The notes: generated from the sequence alone by a model not told the origin. A stretch of 64,000 nt of DNA from Massilia sp. WG5 (GCF_001412595.2 NZ_CP012640.2:1860001-1924000), one strand, 5' to 3'; numbered from the stretch's first letter, positions 8,625 to 17,301 are shown. Numbers and translations: made by a program.

Positions 8625-8789
8625 AATATCACCCTGCCAATGTAGTTTGTTGCAATGCGAAAAATCCCATTCTGCCCAATAAGGAGGGATTAAGCAACCC
8701 GACCGCTGGCGTTGTGGAAAAACCCATTACAATACGCGGCTCGCGCGCCCACTCGCGCATTTACCGTATGCACAACCACGGCTTTCGAC

Positions 8790-9161
8790 ATGAAGCTCCA
8801 TTCCAGCAATACCGAAAAGTACCAGACCGTCACCGGCTACGACCAGTCCGGCGTCGAGATCAACGCCACGCGCTACGAGTACAGCGTGCTGGTGATGCCC
8901 GAAACGCCGCCGCGCCCCTGGAACGTGACCCGCTTCGAAGACCTCAGCGCCGCCCATTTCGAACAGATCGCCGCCGACAAGCCCGACGTGGTCGTGCTCG
9001 GCACCGGGGAGCGCCAGCGCTTCGTCCACCCACGCCTGATCGCCAGCCTGTCGGAGCTGCGCGTGGGCGTGGAAAGCATGGACAGCCATGCGGCCTGCCG
9101 CACCTATAACATCCTGATGGGAGAAGGCCGCAAGGTGACGCTGGCCCTCATCATCGAATGA
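8790..9161 (+). CDS. Mth938-like domain protein
   Basis: 123-aa protein of the Mth938/DUF498 family, a small alpha/beta fold of unclear function also seen in mitochondrial complex I assembly factor NDUFAF3. Recognisable are the MPETPPRPW segment, VVVLGTGERQRF and the GVESMDSHAACRTYNILMGE block, which is the family's most conserved part. The ATG at 8790 is chosen because family members begin MKLHSS-like; the frame is open further upstream. Its stop overlaps the ATG of arnT by 4 bp, so it is translationally coupled to the arn operon. A link to lipid A modification is not established. Confidence 0.82.
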   Translation: MKLHSSNTEKYQTVTGYDQSGVEINATRYEYSVLVMPETPPRPWNVTRFEDLSAAHFEQIAADKPDVVVLGTGERQRFVHPRLIASLSELRVGVESMDSHAACRTYNILMGEGRKVTLALIIE

Positions 9162-10825
9162 AAGAGCTCCACAAGAACAAAACCTTCGTCTGGAGCCTGT
9201 TCCTCCTTTTCGCCGCCGTCCTGCTGGGCGTGCTGAGGGCGCGTACGCTGGTGCCGCCCGACGAAGGCCGCTATGCCGAGATGGCGCGCGAGATGTTCGC
9301 CAGCGGCGACTGGATCACCACCCGCCTGAACGGCATCAAGTACTTCGAAAAGCCGCCGCTCCAGACCTGGATGAACGCCCTGACCTTCGAGCTGTTCGGG
9401 CTCGGCGACTGGCAGGCGCGCCTGTGGACCGGCCTGTGTGGCCTGCTGGGCGTCGGCCTGACCGGCTATGCGGGCCTGCGCGTGTTCGGCGCGCGGATCG
9501 GCTTCTACGCCGCCCTGGTGCTGGGTTCCTCGCTCTACTGGGTGATCTGCAGCCAGGTCAACTCGGTCGACATGAGCCTGTCCGCGATGATGACGGTCGC
9601 CCTGTGCGCCCTCCTGATTGCCCAGCGCGACGAGGCCACGCCCGCCGAGCAGCGCAACTGGATGCTGGTGTGCTGGGCCGGGATGGCCCTGTCGGTGCTG
9701 GCGAAAGGCCTGATCGGGCTGGTGCTGCCGGGCGGCGTGCTGGTGCTGTACACCCTGTTTGCGCGCGACTGGAAGATCTGGACGCGCCTGCACCTGGTCA
9801 AGGGCCTGCTGCTGTTCTTCCTGATCGCCACGCCCTGGTTCGTGCTGGTCGGCATGAAGAATCCGGAGCAGCCCCACTTCTTCTTCATCCACGAGCACTT
9901 CGACCGCTTCCTGAAGAAGGAGCACCACCGCGAAGCCGCCTGGTACGTCTTCTTCGTCCTGCTGGCCGCCGGCAGCGTGCCCTGGGTCGGCGTGCTGGTG
10001 CAGAGCCTGGTGCTGGGCGCGAAGCGCGCCACCGAGCCGGGCCGCTTCAAGCCGCGCCTGATGCTGCTGGTCTGGACCGCCTTCATCATCCTGTTCTTCA
10101 CCAAGTCGAACTCCAAGCTGCCCGGCTACATCGTGCCGGTGTTCCCGGCGGTGGCGCTGCTGATCGCGAACTACCTGGAAGGCGGCACCCGCCGCGGCCG
10201 CATGCTGACCGCCGGCCTGACCGCCCTGCTGGGCGCGGGCCTGCTCGCCTTCGTGCCCTTCATGCTGCGCCTTGCGCACCGTCCGGGCGAGGATGCGCTG
10301 TACGCGGCCTATCAGCCGTGGGTGCTGGCGGCCGGCCTGGTGCTGCTGATCGGCGGCGCGCTGGCGATGCTGTACGCGCGCCAGATGCAGCGCGACCTGA
10401 CCGTGCTGGCGCTGGCGATCGCCGGTTTCGCCGGCACCCAGCTGCTGATAGCAGGCTTCGAGCCGATCGGCCAGATACGCGCCGGCGTCAACCTGCTGCC
10501 GGCCATGAAGGCCGCCGGCGCCGCCAACCCGGCGACCCGCGTGTACTCGGTCGGCATCTACGAGCAGTCGCTCACCTTCTACCTGGGCCGCACCGTGACC
10601 CTGGTCGACTACCTGGACGAATTCAGTTTCGGCCTGGAGCAGGAGCCGCAGCTCGCGATCCCGACCATCCCGGCCTTCGTCGAGCGCTGGCGCGCCGACG
10701 CGGCGTCCGGCGTGAAGAGCATCGCCATCACCCGCCCCGAGATCGTGGCCGACCTGCGCCGCCAGGGCGTGCCGCTGCGCGTCGTCGCCGGCGATTCGCG
10801 CCGCACCGTGATCGCCACGCCGTGA
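9158..10825 (+). CDS. arnT: ArnT-like glycosyltransferase (L-Ara4N to lipid A)
   Basis: Inner-membrane GT-C glycosyltransferase, 555 aa, that moves 4-amino-4-deoxy-L-arabinose from undecaprenyl phosphate to lipid A phosphates on the periplasmic side. The N-terminal PPDEGRYAEMAREM motif carries the conserved acidic residues of the PMT/ArnT fold, followed by about 12 hydrophobic segments and a soluble C-terminal part from about residue 440. KYFEKPPLQTW after the first loop is typical. It overlaps the upstream Mth938-like gene by 4 bp and leads the arn genes. The modification lowers surface charge and gives polymyxin resistance in other bacteria. Confidence 0.87.
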   Translation: MKELHKNKTFVWSLFLLFAAVLLGVLRARTLVPPDEGRYAEMAREMFASGDWITTRLNGIKYFEKPPLQTWMNALTFELFGLGDWQARLWTGLCGLLGVGLTGYAGLRVFGARIGFYAALVLGSSLYWVICSQVNSVDMSLSAMMTVALCALLIAQRDEATPAEQRNWMLVCWAGMALSVLAKGLIGLVLPGGVLVLYTLFARDWKIWTRLHLVKGLLLFFLIATPWFVLVGMKNPEQPHFFFIHEHFDRFLKKEHHREAAWYVFFVLLAAGSVPWVGVLVQSLVLGAKRATEPGRFKPRLMLLVWTAFIILFFTKSNSKLPGYIVPVFPAVALLIANYLEGGTRRGRMLTAGLTALLGAGLLAFVPFMLRLAHRPGEDALYAAYQPWVLAAGLVLLIGGALAMLYARQMQRDLTVLALAIAGFAGTQLLIAGFEPIGQIRAGVNLLPAMKAAGAANPATRVYSVGIYEQSLTFYLGRTVTLVDYLDEFSFGLEQEPQLAIPTIPAFVERWRADAASGVKSIAITRPEIVADLRRQGVPLRVVAGDSRRTVIATP

Positions 10826-10841
10826 CCCCCACTTCCGAATC

Positions 10842-11216
10842 ATGAACCTCACTACCTTCGCTTTCATCATTTCCGGCGTGCTGCTGAACGCCTGCGCCCA
10901 GGTGCTGCTCAAGGCCGGCACCAACGCCCTGGGCGGCGCCATCCACCTTACCCTGGGCAATGCGTTCGAGACCTTCATCCGGGTCGCGTCGCAGTTGCCG
11001 ATCCTGGCCGGACTGGCCTGCTACGCCCTCTCGCTGGTGGTGTGGATCATGGGCCTGTCGCGCACCGACGTGACCATCGCCTACCCGATGCTCTCGCTGG
11101 GCTACGTGGTGGCGGCGGTCGGCGCCTGGCTGTTCCTGGGCGAAACGATCTCGCCGCAACGCCTGCTGGCGATCGCGGTGATCATGATCGGCGTCGTGCT
11201 CCTGGCGCGCTCCTGA
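10842..11216 (+). CDS. Small multidrug-resistance/EamA-type flippase subunit (ArnE/ArnF-like)
   Basis: 124-aa membrane protein with four hydrophobic segments. NACAQVLLKAGTNAL and the YALSLVVWIMGLSRTDVTIAYPML stretch match the small transporters ArnE/ArnF, which flip undecaprenyl-phosphate-L-Ara4N across the inner membrane as a heterodimer in enterobacteria. Only one such gene is present here, between arnT and arnB, so it may act as a homodimer or with a partner elsewhere. It begins 16 bp after arnT stops. The ArnE/ArnF assignment rests on context. Confidence 0.78.
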   Translation: MNLTTFAFIISGVLLNACAQVLLKAGTNALGGAIHLTLGNAFETFIRVASQLPILAGLACYALSLVVWIMGLSRTDVTIAYPMLSLGYVVAAVGAWLFLGETISPQRLLAIAVIMIGVVLLARS

Positions 11217-11289
11217 GAGCCGGCTTTTGAAGCGCGGCTGATAAAATCACACCTGTATTTCCACCAATAACAAATCGACTAACCACTCC

Positions 11290-12444
11290 ATGACTGCCGA
11301 GCTGCCCTTCCTGCCATTTTCCCGGCCTACCATCGACGAAGAAACCATTGCTGCCGTCGGCGAGGTGCTGCGCTCCGGCTGGATCACCACCGGTCCGAAG
11401 AACCAGGCTTTCGAAGCCCTGTTGTCCGAGTATTTCGGCGGCCGTCCGGTGCGGACCTTCAATTCCGGCACCTGCACCATGGAGATCGCGCTGCGCATCG
11501 CCGGCATCGGGCCGGGCGACGAGGTGATCACGACCCCGATCTCGTGGCCGGCCACCGCCAACGTCATCATCGAAGTCGGCGCCACGCCGGTATTCGTCGA
11601 CATCGACCCGGTCACCCGCAACATCGACCTCGACAAGCTGGAAGCCGCGATCACCCCGGCGACCCGCGCGCTGCTGCCGGTCTACCTGTCCGGCCTGCCC
11701 GTCGACATGGACCGCCTGTACGCGATCGCCGCCAGATACAAGCTGCGCGTGATCGAGGATGCGGCCCAGGCCATCGGCTCGCAGTGGAAGGGCAAGCGCA
11801 TCGGCTCCTTCGGCGACATGGTCTCGTTCAGCTTCCAGGTCAACAAGAACATCACCACCGGCGAAGGCGGCTGCCTGGTGCTGAACAACGAGGAAGAGGC
11901 GCGCCTAGCCGAGAAATACCGCCTGCAGGGCGTGAGCCGCAGCGGCGTGGACGGCATCGACGTCGACGTCCTCGGCGGCAAGTACAACATGAGCGACATC
12001 ATGGCCGTGATCGGCCTGGGCCAGATGAAGAACCTGGAAAAGGTCACCGCCCACCGCGCGATGCTGGCGCAGCACTACTTCGACTGCTTCGGCGAGGACT
12101 TCGAAGCGAAGTACGGCGCCCAGCTGCCGGTGAAGGCCTTCGGCACCAGCAACTGGCACCTGTTCCAGATCATCCTGCCGGACCATGGCCCGGGCACGCG
12201 CGCGGGGTTCATGACCCGGATGCAGAAGGAACACAATATCGGCACCGGTTTCCACTATGCGCCGATCCACCTGTTCACGCTGTACCGCGAGCGCGGATTC
12301 AAGGAAGGCATGTTCCCCGTGGCCGAGAAAATCGGCCGCCTGACCGTGACCCTGCCGATGTTCTACGCCATGACCAAGGCCGACGTCGAGCGCGCGGTGG
12401 CGGCCGTGAAGTCGGTGCTGGATTCGGCGGTGCTGTCCAAATGA
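11290..12444 (+). CDS. arnB: UDP-L-Ara4O C-4'' aminotransferase ArnB
   Basis: DegT/DnrJ/EryC1/StrS-family PLP enzyme, 384 aa, that transfers the amino group of glutamate to UDP-4-keto-pentose to give UDP-L-Ara4N. The N-terminus reads FLPFSRPTIDEETIAAV and the substrate region TGPKNQAFE. FNSGTCTMEIAL binds the cofactor phosphate, VIEDAAQAIGSQWKG holds the PLP-stacking Asp, and SFQVNKNITTGEGG has the Schiff-base Lys. Length matches ArnB. A 73-bp gap from the arnE-like gene is the longest early break in the operon; its stop overlaps the arnC ATG by 4 bp. Confidence 0.92.
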   Translation: MTAELPFLPFSRPTIDEETIAAVGEVLRSGWITTGPKNQAFEALLSEYFGGRPVRTFNSGTCTMEIALRIAGIGPGDEVITTPISWPATANVIIEVGATPVFVDIDPVTRNIDLDKLEAAITPATRALLPVYLSGLPVDMDRLYAIAARYKLRVIEDAAQAIGSQWKGKRIGSFGDMVSFSFQVNKNITTGEGGCLVLNNEEEARLAEKYRLQGVSRSGVDGIDVDVLGGKYNMSDIMAVIGLGQMKNLEKVTAHRAMLAQHYFDCFGEDFEAKYGAQLPVKAFGTSNWHLFQIILPDHGPGTRAGFMTRMQKEHNIGTGFHYAPIHLFTLYRERGFKEGMFPVAEKIGRLTVTLPMFYAMTKADVERAVAAVKSVLDSAVLSK

Positions 12445-13439
12445 CGCTGCACGCCATGAAACCGGAACTGTCGATCGTCATCCCCGTCTATAACGAGGAA
12501 GCCGGCCTGGCCAACCTGTTCGCGCGCCTGTATCCGGCGATGGACAAGCTGGCGATCCCCTACGAAGTCGTGTTCGTCAACGACGGCAGCCGCGACAACT
12601 CGGTCTCGATCCTGGCCGAGCAGTACCGCAAGCGCCCGGACGTGACCCGCGTGGTCCTCTTCAACGGCAACTACGGCCAGCACATGGCGATCCTGGCCGG
12701 CTTCGAGCAGACCCGCGGCGAGATCGTGATCACGCTCGACGCCGACCTGCAGAACCCGCCGGAAGAGATCCACAAGCTGGTCGCCAAGATGCGCGAGGGC
12801 TACGACTACGTGGGCTCGATCCGCCGCAAGCGCCAGGATTCGGCCTGGCGCACGGTCGCCTCGAAGATGATGAACCGCCTGCGCGAGCGCATCACCAACA
12901 TCCACATCACCGACCAGGGCAATATGCTGCGCGCCTACGGCCGCAACGTCATCGACCTGGTCAACCAGTGCGGCGAGGTGAACACCTTCGTGCCGGCGCT
13001 GGCCTATAAATTCTCGCGCAAGCCGACCGAGATCGTGGTCGAGCACGAAGAGCGCGCGGCCGGCGAATCGAAGTACTCGCTGTACAGCCTGATCCGCCTG
13101 AACTTCGACCTGATGACCGGCTTCTCGCTGGTGCCGCTGCAGATGTTCTCGCTGCTGGGCATGACGCTGTCGATCTTCTCCGCGCTGCTGGTGCTGCTGC
13201 TGCTGATCCGCCGCTTCATCATGGGCGCCGAGGCCGAGGGCGTGTTCACCCTGTTCGCGATCGCCTTCTTCTTCATGGGCGTGATCCTGTTCGGCATCGG
13301 CCTGGTCGGCGAATACGTCGGCCGGATCTACCAGCAGGTGCGCGCGCGGCCGCGCTATGTGGTGCAGACCATCCTGCAGGGAGCGCCGGGCGGCGAAACG
13401 GAAGCGGAAGTGGCGGAAAAGCGGCAGGTCGTGCGCTGA
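12441..13439 (+). CDS. arnC: Undecaprenyl-phosphate Ara4FN transferase ArnC
   Basis: GT2 glycosyltransferase, 332 aa, that loads 4-formamido-arabinose onto undecaprenyl phosphate at the inner membrane. The catalytic domain shows SIVIPVYNEEAGL, VFVNDGSRD and LDADLQNPPEEI (DxD metal site). Two C-terminal transmembrane helices follow, around residues 230-260 and 270-295. The ATG at 12441 overlaps the arnB stop; a second ATG five codons later is possible. It closes the first half of the operon, before a palindrome-containing gap of 72 bp. Confidence 0.92.
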   Translation: MTLHAMKPELSIVIPVYNEEAGLANLFARLYPAMDKLAIPYEVVFVNDGSRDNSVSILAEQYRKRPDVTRVVLFNGNYGQHMAILAGFEQTRGEIVITLDADLQNPPEEIHKLVAKMREGYDYVGSIRRKRQDSAWRTVASKMMNRLRERITNIHITDQGNMLRAYGRNVIDLVNQCGEVNTFVPALAYKFSRKPTEIVVEHEERAAGESKYSLYSLIRLNFDLMTGFSLVPLQMFSLLGMTLSIFSALLVLLLLIRRFIMGAEAEGVFTLFAIAFFFMGVILFGIGLVGEYVGRIYQQVRARPRYVVQTILQGAPGGETEAEVAEKRQVVR

Positions 13440-13447
13440 CAAAATCA

Positions 13448-13477
13448 CCGTCGTTCCCGCGCAGGCGGGAACGACGG
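13448..13477. repeat. REP-like palindrome between arnC and arnA
   Basis: A perfect 13-bp inverted repeat, CCGTCGTTCCCGC and its complement, separated by the loop GCAG. Its core resembles the dispersed TTCCCGCGCAGGCGGGAA element common in proteobacterial genomes. It lies inside the arn operon right after the arnC stop and could protect the upstream mRNA or reduce downstream expression. I saw no second copy in the window. Confidence 0.75.
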
Positions 13478-13511
13478 ATCAAGCTATCGCGGTGAACTTT
13501 CACGTAATCAC

Positions 13512-14444
13512 ATGACCCAACAATCCAAACGCGCAGTCGTCTTCGCCTACCACAACGTCGGCGTGCGCTGCCTGAAAGTCCTGCTGGCCGGCGGCGTCGA
13601 CGTCGCCCTGGTCGTCACCCACCAGGACAGCGCCACCGAGAACATCTGGTTCGAGTCCGTGCAATCGCTGTGCGAGACCGAAGGCATTCCCTTCATCACG
13701 CCGGAGGACGCGAAAGGGCCGGAGCTGCTGGCTCGCATCCAGGCCGTCAAGCCGGACCTGATGTTCAGCTTCTACTTCCGCCACATGCTGCCGCAGGCCA
13801 TCCTCGACATCGCCCCGGCCTACAATATGCACGGCTCGCTGCTGCCGGAATACCGCGGCCGCGCGCCGACCAACTGGGCGGTACTGCATGGCGCCACGCA
13901 GACCGGCGCCACGCTGCACGAGATGACGATCAAGCCGGATGCCGGCGCCATCGTGTCCCAGCAGGCCGTGCCCATCCTGCCCGACGATACCGCGTTCGAA
14001 GTGTTCGGCAAGGTCACGGTGGCGGCCGAACTGGCGCTCTACAAGGTGCTGCCGGCGCTGCTGGCGGGCAGCGCGCCGCGCACGCCGAACGACCTGAGCA
14101 AGGGCGGCTACTTCGGCGGCCGCAAGCCGGAAGACGGCCGTATCGACTGGTCGCAGCCGGCCGCGCAGGTGTACAACCTGCACCGCGCGGTGGCCCCGCC
14201 CTACCCCGGCGCATTTACCGACATCGGCCCACGCCGTTACGTGATCGAACGCGCCCGCCCGTATCGCGGCGACCTGGCAGAGCACATCGCCGGTTTGCCG
14301 CCCGGACTGGCAGTGGTGGATAATGCCATCCTCGGCGTCTGCGGCGATGGCCGCGCGCTCATCATCCATAGCCTGCTGGCCGACGGCCTGCGGATTTCTG
14401 CGGCCGAACTCGCGGCCCAACTCGTCGCGCATCCTGCTGAGTAA
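13512..14444 (+). CDS. arnA: UDP-L-Ara4N formyltransferase (ArnA N-terminal domain as a separate protein)
   Basis: 310-aa formyltransferase corresponding to the N-terminal half of enterobacterial ArnA. It N-formylates UDP-L-Ara4N with 10-formyl-tetrahydrofolate. The fold landmarks are FAYHNVGVRCL at the N-terminus, NMHGSLLPEYRGRAPTNWA (with the catalytic Asn and His) and HEMTIKPDAGAIV (catalytic Asp), and a C-terminal subdomain with GRIDW. In E. coli this activity is fused to the decarboxylase; here the decarboxylase is the next gene, 18 bp on. Both halves look complete, so this is natural splitting and not a frameshift. Confidence 0.9.
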   Translation: MTQQSKRAVVFAYHNVGVRCLKVLLAGGVDVALVVTHQDSATENIWFESVQSLCETEGIPFITPEDAKGPELLARIQAVKPDLMFSFYFRHMLPQAILDIAPAYNMHGSLLPEYRGRAPTNWAVLHGATQTGATLHEMTIKPDAGAIVSQQAVPILPDDTAFEVFGKVTVAAELALYKVLPALLAGSAPRTPNDLSKGGYFGGRKPEDGRIDWSQPAAQVYNLHRAVAPPYPGAFTDIGPRRYVIERARPYRGDLAEHIAGLPPGLAVVDNAILGVCGDGRALIIHSLLADGLRISAAELAAQLVAHPAE

Positions 14445-14462
14445 CGAACACTCCCACACATC

Positions 14463-15503
14463 ATGAAAAAAGTCCTCATCCTCGGCGTCAACGGCTTCAT
14501 CGGCCACCACCTGTCCAAGCGCATCCTCGAGACCACCGACTGGGAAGTCTACGGCATGGACATGAGCACGGACCGCATCACCGAACTGCTCGACCATCCG
14601 CGCATGCATTTCTTCGAAGGCGACATCACGATCAACAAGGAATGGGTCGAGTACCACGTCAAGAAGTGCGACGTGATCCTGCCGCTGGTGGCGATCGCCA
14701 CGCCGTCGACCTATGTCCAGGCGCCGCTCAAGGTGTTCGAACTTGACTTCGAAGCCAACCTGCCGATCGTGCGCTCGGCCGCCAAGTATAAAAAGCACCT
14801 GGTGTTCCCGTCGACCTCGGAAGTGTACGGCATGTGCCACGACGGCGAATTCGATCCGGAGAACTCGGAACTGGTCTACGGCCCGATCAACAAGCCGCGC
14901 TGGATCTATGCCTGCTCGAAGCAGCTGATGGACCGTGTGATCTGGGGCTACGGCATGGAAGGCCTGAACTTCACCCTGTTCCGCCCGTTCAACTGGGTCG
15001 GCGCCGGCCTGGACTCGATCCACACCCCGAAGGAAGGCTCCTCGCGCGTGCTGACCCAGTTCTTCGGCCACATCGTGCGCGGCGAACCGATCTCGCTGGT
15101 CGACGGCGGCGCGCAGAAACGCGCCTTCACCTACATCGATGACGGCATCGAGGCGCTCATGAAGATCATCGAGAACAGGGACGGCAAGGCCAGCGGCCAG
15201 ATCTACAACATCGGCAACCCGTCGAACAATTACTCGATCCGCGAGCTGGCCGGCATGATGCTGGAACTGGCCGCCGAGTATCCGGAATACGCCGCCGGCG
15301 CCGCCAAGGTGCAGATCGTCGAGACCAGCTCGGGCGCCTACTACGGCGCCGGTTACCAGGACGTGCAGAACCGCGTGCCGAAGATCGAGAACACGATGAA
15401 GGACCTCGAGTGGGCGCCTCGCACCAATATGGCGGACGCCCTGCGCGGCATCTTCGACGCCTACCGCGGCCAGGTGGCGGCCGCCCAGGCGCTGATGGAC
15501 TGA
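14463..15503 (+). CDS. arnA: UDP-glucuronate oxidative decarboxylase (ArnA C-terminal domain as a separate protein)
   Basis: Short-chain dehydrogenase, 346 aa, equal to the C-terminal half of ArnA. It oxidises and decarboxylates UDP-glucuronic acid to UDP-4-keto-pentose, the first committed step to L-Ara4N. The NAD-binding motif is [13 protein letters not shown], followed by FPSTSEVYG (catalytic Ser/Thr region), [10 protein letters not shown] (YxxxK) and [13 protein letters not shown], a family-specific block. It starts 18 bp after the formyltransferase and is followed 2 bp later by the arnD GTG. Confidence 0.93.
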   Translation: MKKVLILGVNGFIGHHLSKRILETTDWEVYGMDMSTDRITELLDHPRMHFFEGDITINKEWVEYHVKKCDVILPLVAIATPSTYVQAPLKVFELDFEANLPIVRSAAKYKKHLVFPSTSEVYGMCHDGEFDPENSELVYGPINKPRWIYACSKQLMDRVIWGYGMEGLNFTLFRPFNWVGAGLDSIHTPKEGSSRVLTQFFGHIVRGEPISLVDGGAQKRAFTYIDDGIEALMKIIENRDGKASGQIYNIGNPSNNYSIRELAGMMLELAAEYPEYAAGAAKVQIVETSSGAYYGAGYQDVQNRVPKIENTMKDLEWAPRTNMADALRGIFDAYRGQVAAAQALMD

Positions 15504-15505
15504 AC

Positions 15506-16459
15506 GTGGCTCAGTTGGCTCCTCCTCTGCTTGTCCTGAAAATCGACGTCGATACCTACCGCGGCACGCTGGAAGGCGTGCCCAACCTGGTGCGCATGCT
15601 GACCCGCCATGCGGCCGGCGCGACCTTCCTGTTCTCGCTCGGTCCCGACCATACCGGCTGGGCGATGCGGCGCGCGCTGCGCCCGGGGTTTTTCCAGAAG
15701 GTTTCGCGCACCTCGGTGGTCGAGCACTACGGCTTCAAGACCCTGATGTACGGCGTGCTGCTGCCCGGTCCGGACATCGGCTCGAAGGGCGCCGCCGAGA
15801 TGCGCGCCGCCCACGACGCCGGCTTCGAATGCGGCATCCATACCTGGGACCACGTGCGCTGGCAGGACAATGTCCGCGGCAAGGACGCCGCCTGGACCGA
15901 CGGCATGATGAAGAAGAGCGAGCAGCGCTACGCCCAGGTCTTCGGCGAAGCCCCGCACACCCACGGCGCAGCCGGCTGGCAGATGAACGCGCATGCGTTT
16001 GCGCGCCACGATGCGCAGGGCTACGCCTATGCCTCGGACGGGCGCGCGGTACTGAAGGACGACGGCGCGCTGCAGGATCCGCAGGCCGGCCCCTACCGCT
16101 TCACCGGCATGCGCCACATCCAGATGCCGACCACCCTGCCGACGCTCGACGAGCTGCTCGGACGCGAGGTGGGCGGCGTCGAGCTCACCACTGGCAATAT
16201 CGCCGCCCACCTGCTCAAGCTGACGGCCGAGAACCGGCGCGACCACGTGTATACCTTGCACGCAGAACTTGAAGGACAGAAACTCGCCCCCATCTTCGAG
16301 CAGCTGTTGTCAGGTTGGAAAGCGCAAGGTTACCAGCTTGCCTCGATGGCGGACTATTATGAGAAGATAAAGCATGACCCGCTGCCCGCGTTTCCGGTCC
16401 AGTGGGGCGAGTTACCGGGCCGGTCGGGAGAGCTGATCGTCCTCGATACCAAAATCTAG
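15506..16459 (+). CDS. arnD: Ara4FN-phosphoundecaprenol deformylase ArnD
   Basis: Polysaccharide-deacetylase-fold enzyme, 317 aa, removing the formyl group from undecaprenyl-phosphate-Ara4FN before flipping. The catalytic KIDVDTYRGT (Asp-Val-Asp) and metal-binding GIHTWDHVRW (H-x-x-x-H) are present, and so is the ArnD-typical FSLGPDHTGWA. The GTG at 15506 is chosen because it starts 2 bp after the preceding stop and directly precedes the conserved beginning; no ATG fits. It completes the pathway: formylation drives ArnC and deformylation makes the step irreversible. Confidence 0.92.
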   Translation: MAQLAPPLLVLKIDVDTYRGTLEGVPNLVRMLTRHAAGATFLFSLGPDHTGWAMRRALRPGFFQKVSRTSVVEHYGFKTLMYGVLLPGPDIGSKGAAEMRAAHDAGFECGIHTWDHVRWQDNVRGKDAAWTDGMMKKSEQRYAQVFGEAPHTHGAAGWQMNAHAFARHDAQGYAYASDGRAVLKDDGALQDPQAGPYRFTGMRHIQMPTTLPTLDELLGREVGGVELTTGNIAAHLLKLTAENRRDHVYTLHAELEGQKLAPIFEQLLSGWKAQGYQLASMADYYEKIKHDPLPAFPVQWGELPGRSGELIVLDTKI

Positions 16460-16468
16460 GAGAAACCC

Positions 16469-16960
16469 GTGGCCGAAAGCCCATCCGCAGCACCGACCGA
16501 ACCCTTGGCCAATTTCACTGCCGCCATGACCGGCGACCAGACCTTCGAGCTGAACGGTCGTCCCGCCAAGTACACGGTGCTGTATTTCTATCCGAAGGAC
16601 AATACTCCCGGCTGCACCACGGAAGCCATGGCCTTCCGCGACCACCACGAGGAATTCACCGCGCTGGGGGCCGCCGTCTACGGCCTCAGCCGTGACTCGC
16701 TGCGCTCCCACGAGAACTTCAAGGCCAAGCTCGGCCTGCCCTTCGAACTGATCTCCGACCCGGAAGAGGCGGTCTGCAATCAGTTCGATGTCATGAAGAT
16801 GAAAAACATGTACGGTAAGAAAGTACGAGGGGTCGAGCGCAGTACGTTTGTCATTGACGCTAACGGCAAAGTGGTGAAAGAATGGCGTGGCGTGAAAGTC
16901 AATGATCACGTCGCGGAAGTGCTGGATTTCCTGAAGAGCCAGCCCCAGGAGCTTCAATAA
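16469..16960 (+). CDS. bcp: Thioredoxin-dependent peroxiredoxin, Bcp/PrxQ type
   Basis: 163-aa thiol peroxidase reducing H2O2 and organic peroxides. The peroxidatic Cys is C49 in NTPGCTTEA. The residue five positions on, where E. coli Bcp has its resolving Cys, is Met; a second Cys is C103 in EEAVCNQFDV, placing this in the PrxQ subgroup whose resolving Cys lies in helix alpha3. GVERSTFVID is the conserved C-terminal strand. A GTG start is preceded by AGGAGA. It begins 9 bp after arnD, so it is probably the last gene of the arn transcript. Confidence 0.9.
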   Translation: MAESPSAAPTEPLANFTAAMTGDQTFELNGRPAKYTVLYFYPKDNTPGCTTEAMAFRDHHEEFTALGAAVYGLSRDSLRSHENFKAKLGLPFELISDPEEAVCNQFDVMKMKNMYGKKVRGVERSTFVIDANGKVVKEWRGVKVNDHVAEVLDFLKSQPQELQ

Positions 16961-16961
16961 G

Positions 16962-17084
16962 CTGCTGCGCGTTGCAGTAGCGGCCTGCGATGCTCCGCTA
17001 CGGCGGACCGGCTGTACTCTCGGTACGGCTGCGCTTCTCGGCCACTACTGCTGCCGCTCGCTACGCTTCTTGAAGCCCCTGTCG
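16962..17084 (+). repeat. Dispersed ~120-bp element, copy A (after bcp)
   Basis: Imperfect repeat beginning within 2 bp of the bcp stop. It shares with copy B (25407-25514, opposite strand) the blocks CTGCTGCGCGT, GCGGCCTGCGATGCTC, TACGGCTGCGCTTCTCGGCC, CCGCTCGCTACG and GAAGCCCC-TGTCG in the same order. No good ORF spans it. Both copies follow a stop codon in the gene's own orientation. Confidence 0.75.
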
Positions 17085-17301
17085 ACGATGGCTCGGGTAT
17101 GATTAACCTGTTGCCATTACGTCTGCCCTTATTTTGAGTCCGAGTTTTACCTCAACGCATCATTCCAATCTGGCCGCCGGCCCAGCTCCCCTTGGAGCGG
17201 CCGGGGCCGCGCAGTTCCCCCCACAGTTGCATCTGTCCGGCCCGGCGGCGCGTTCGTCCGCATGGCGCATTCTTCTGACTTCTAACTAGATTGAGAACCT
17301 G
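17085..17301 (+). promoter_or_regulatory. phoH leader with a strong GC hairpin
   Basis: Non-coding leader before the PhoH-family gene. At 17177-17204 a hairpin forms from CCGGCC-ca-GCTCC, loop CCTT, GGAGC-GGCCGG, ending about 98 nt before the ATG. Upstream is an AT-richer stretch (17096-17165) that probably holds the promoter; I could not assign -35/-10 boxes with confidence. No ORF is supported here. Confidence 0.5.

Noticed and set aside
13440..14444. Split ArnA as a possible frameshift or assembly error
   Set aside because: The formyltransferase and decarboxylase both have complete folds, separate starts, stops and an 18-bp gap, so two natural genes are more likely.
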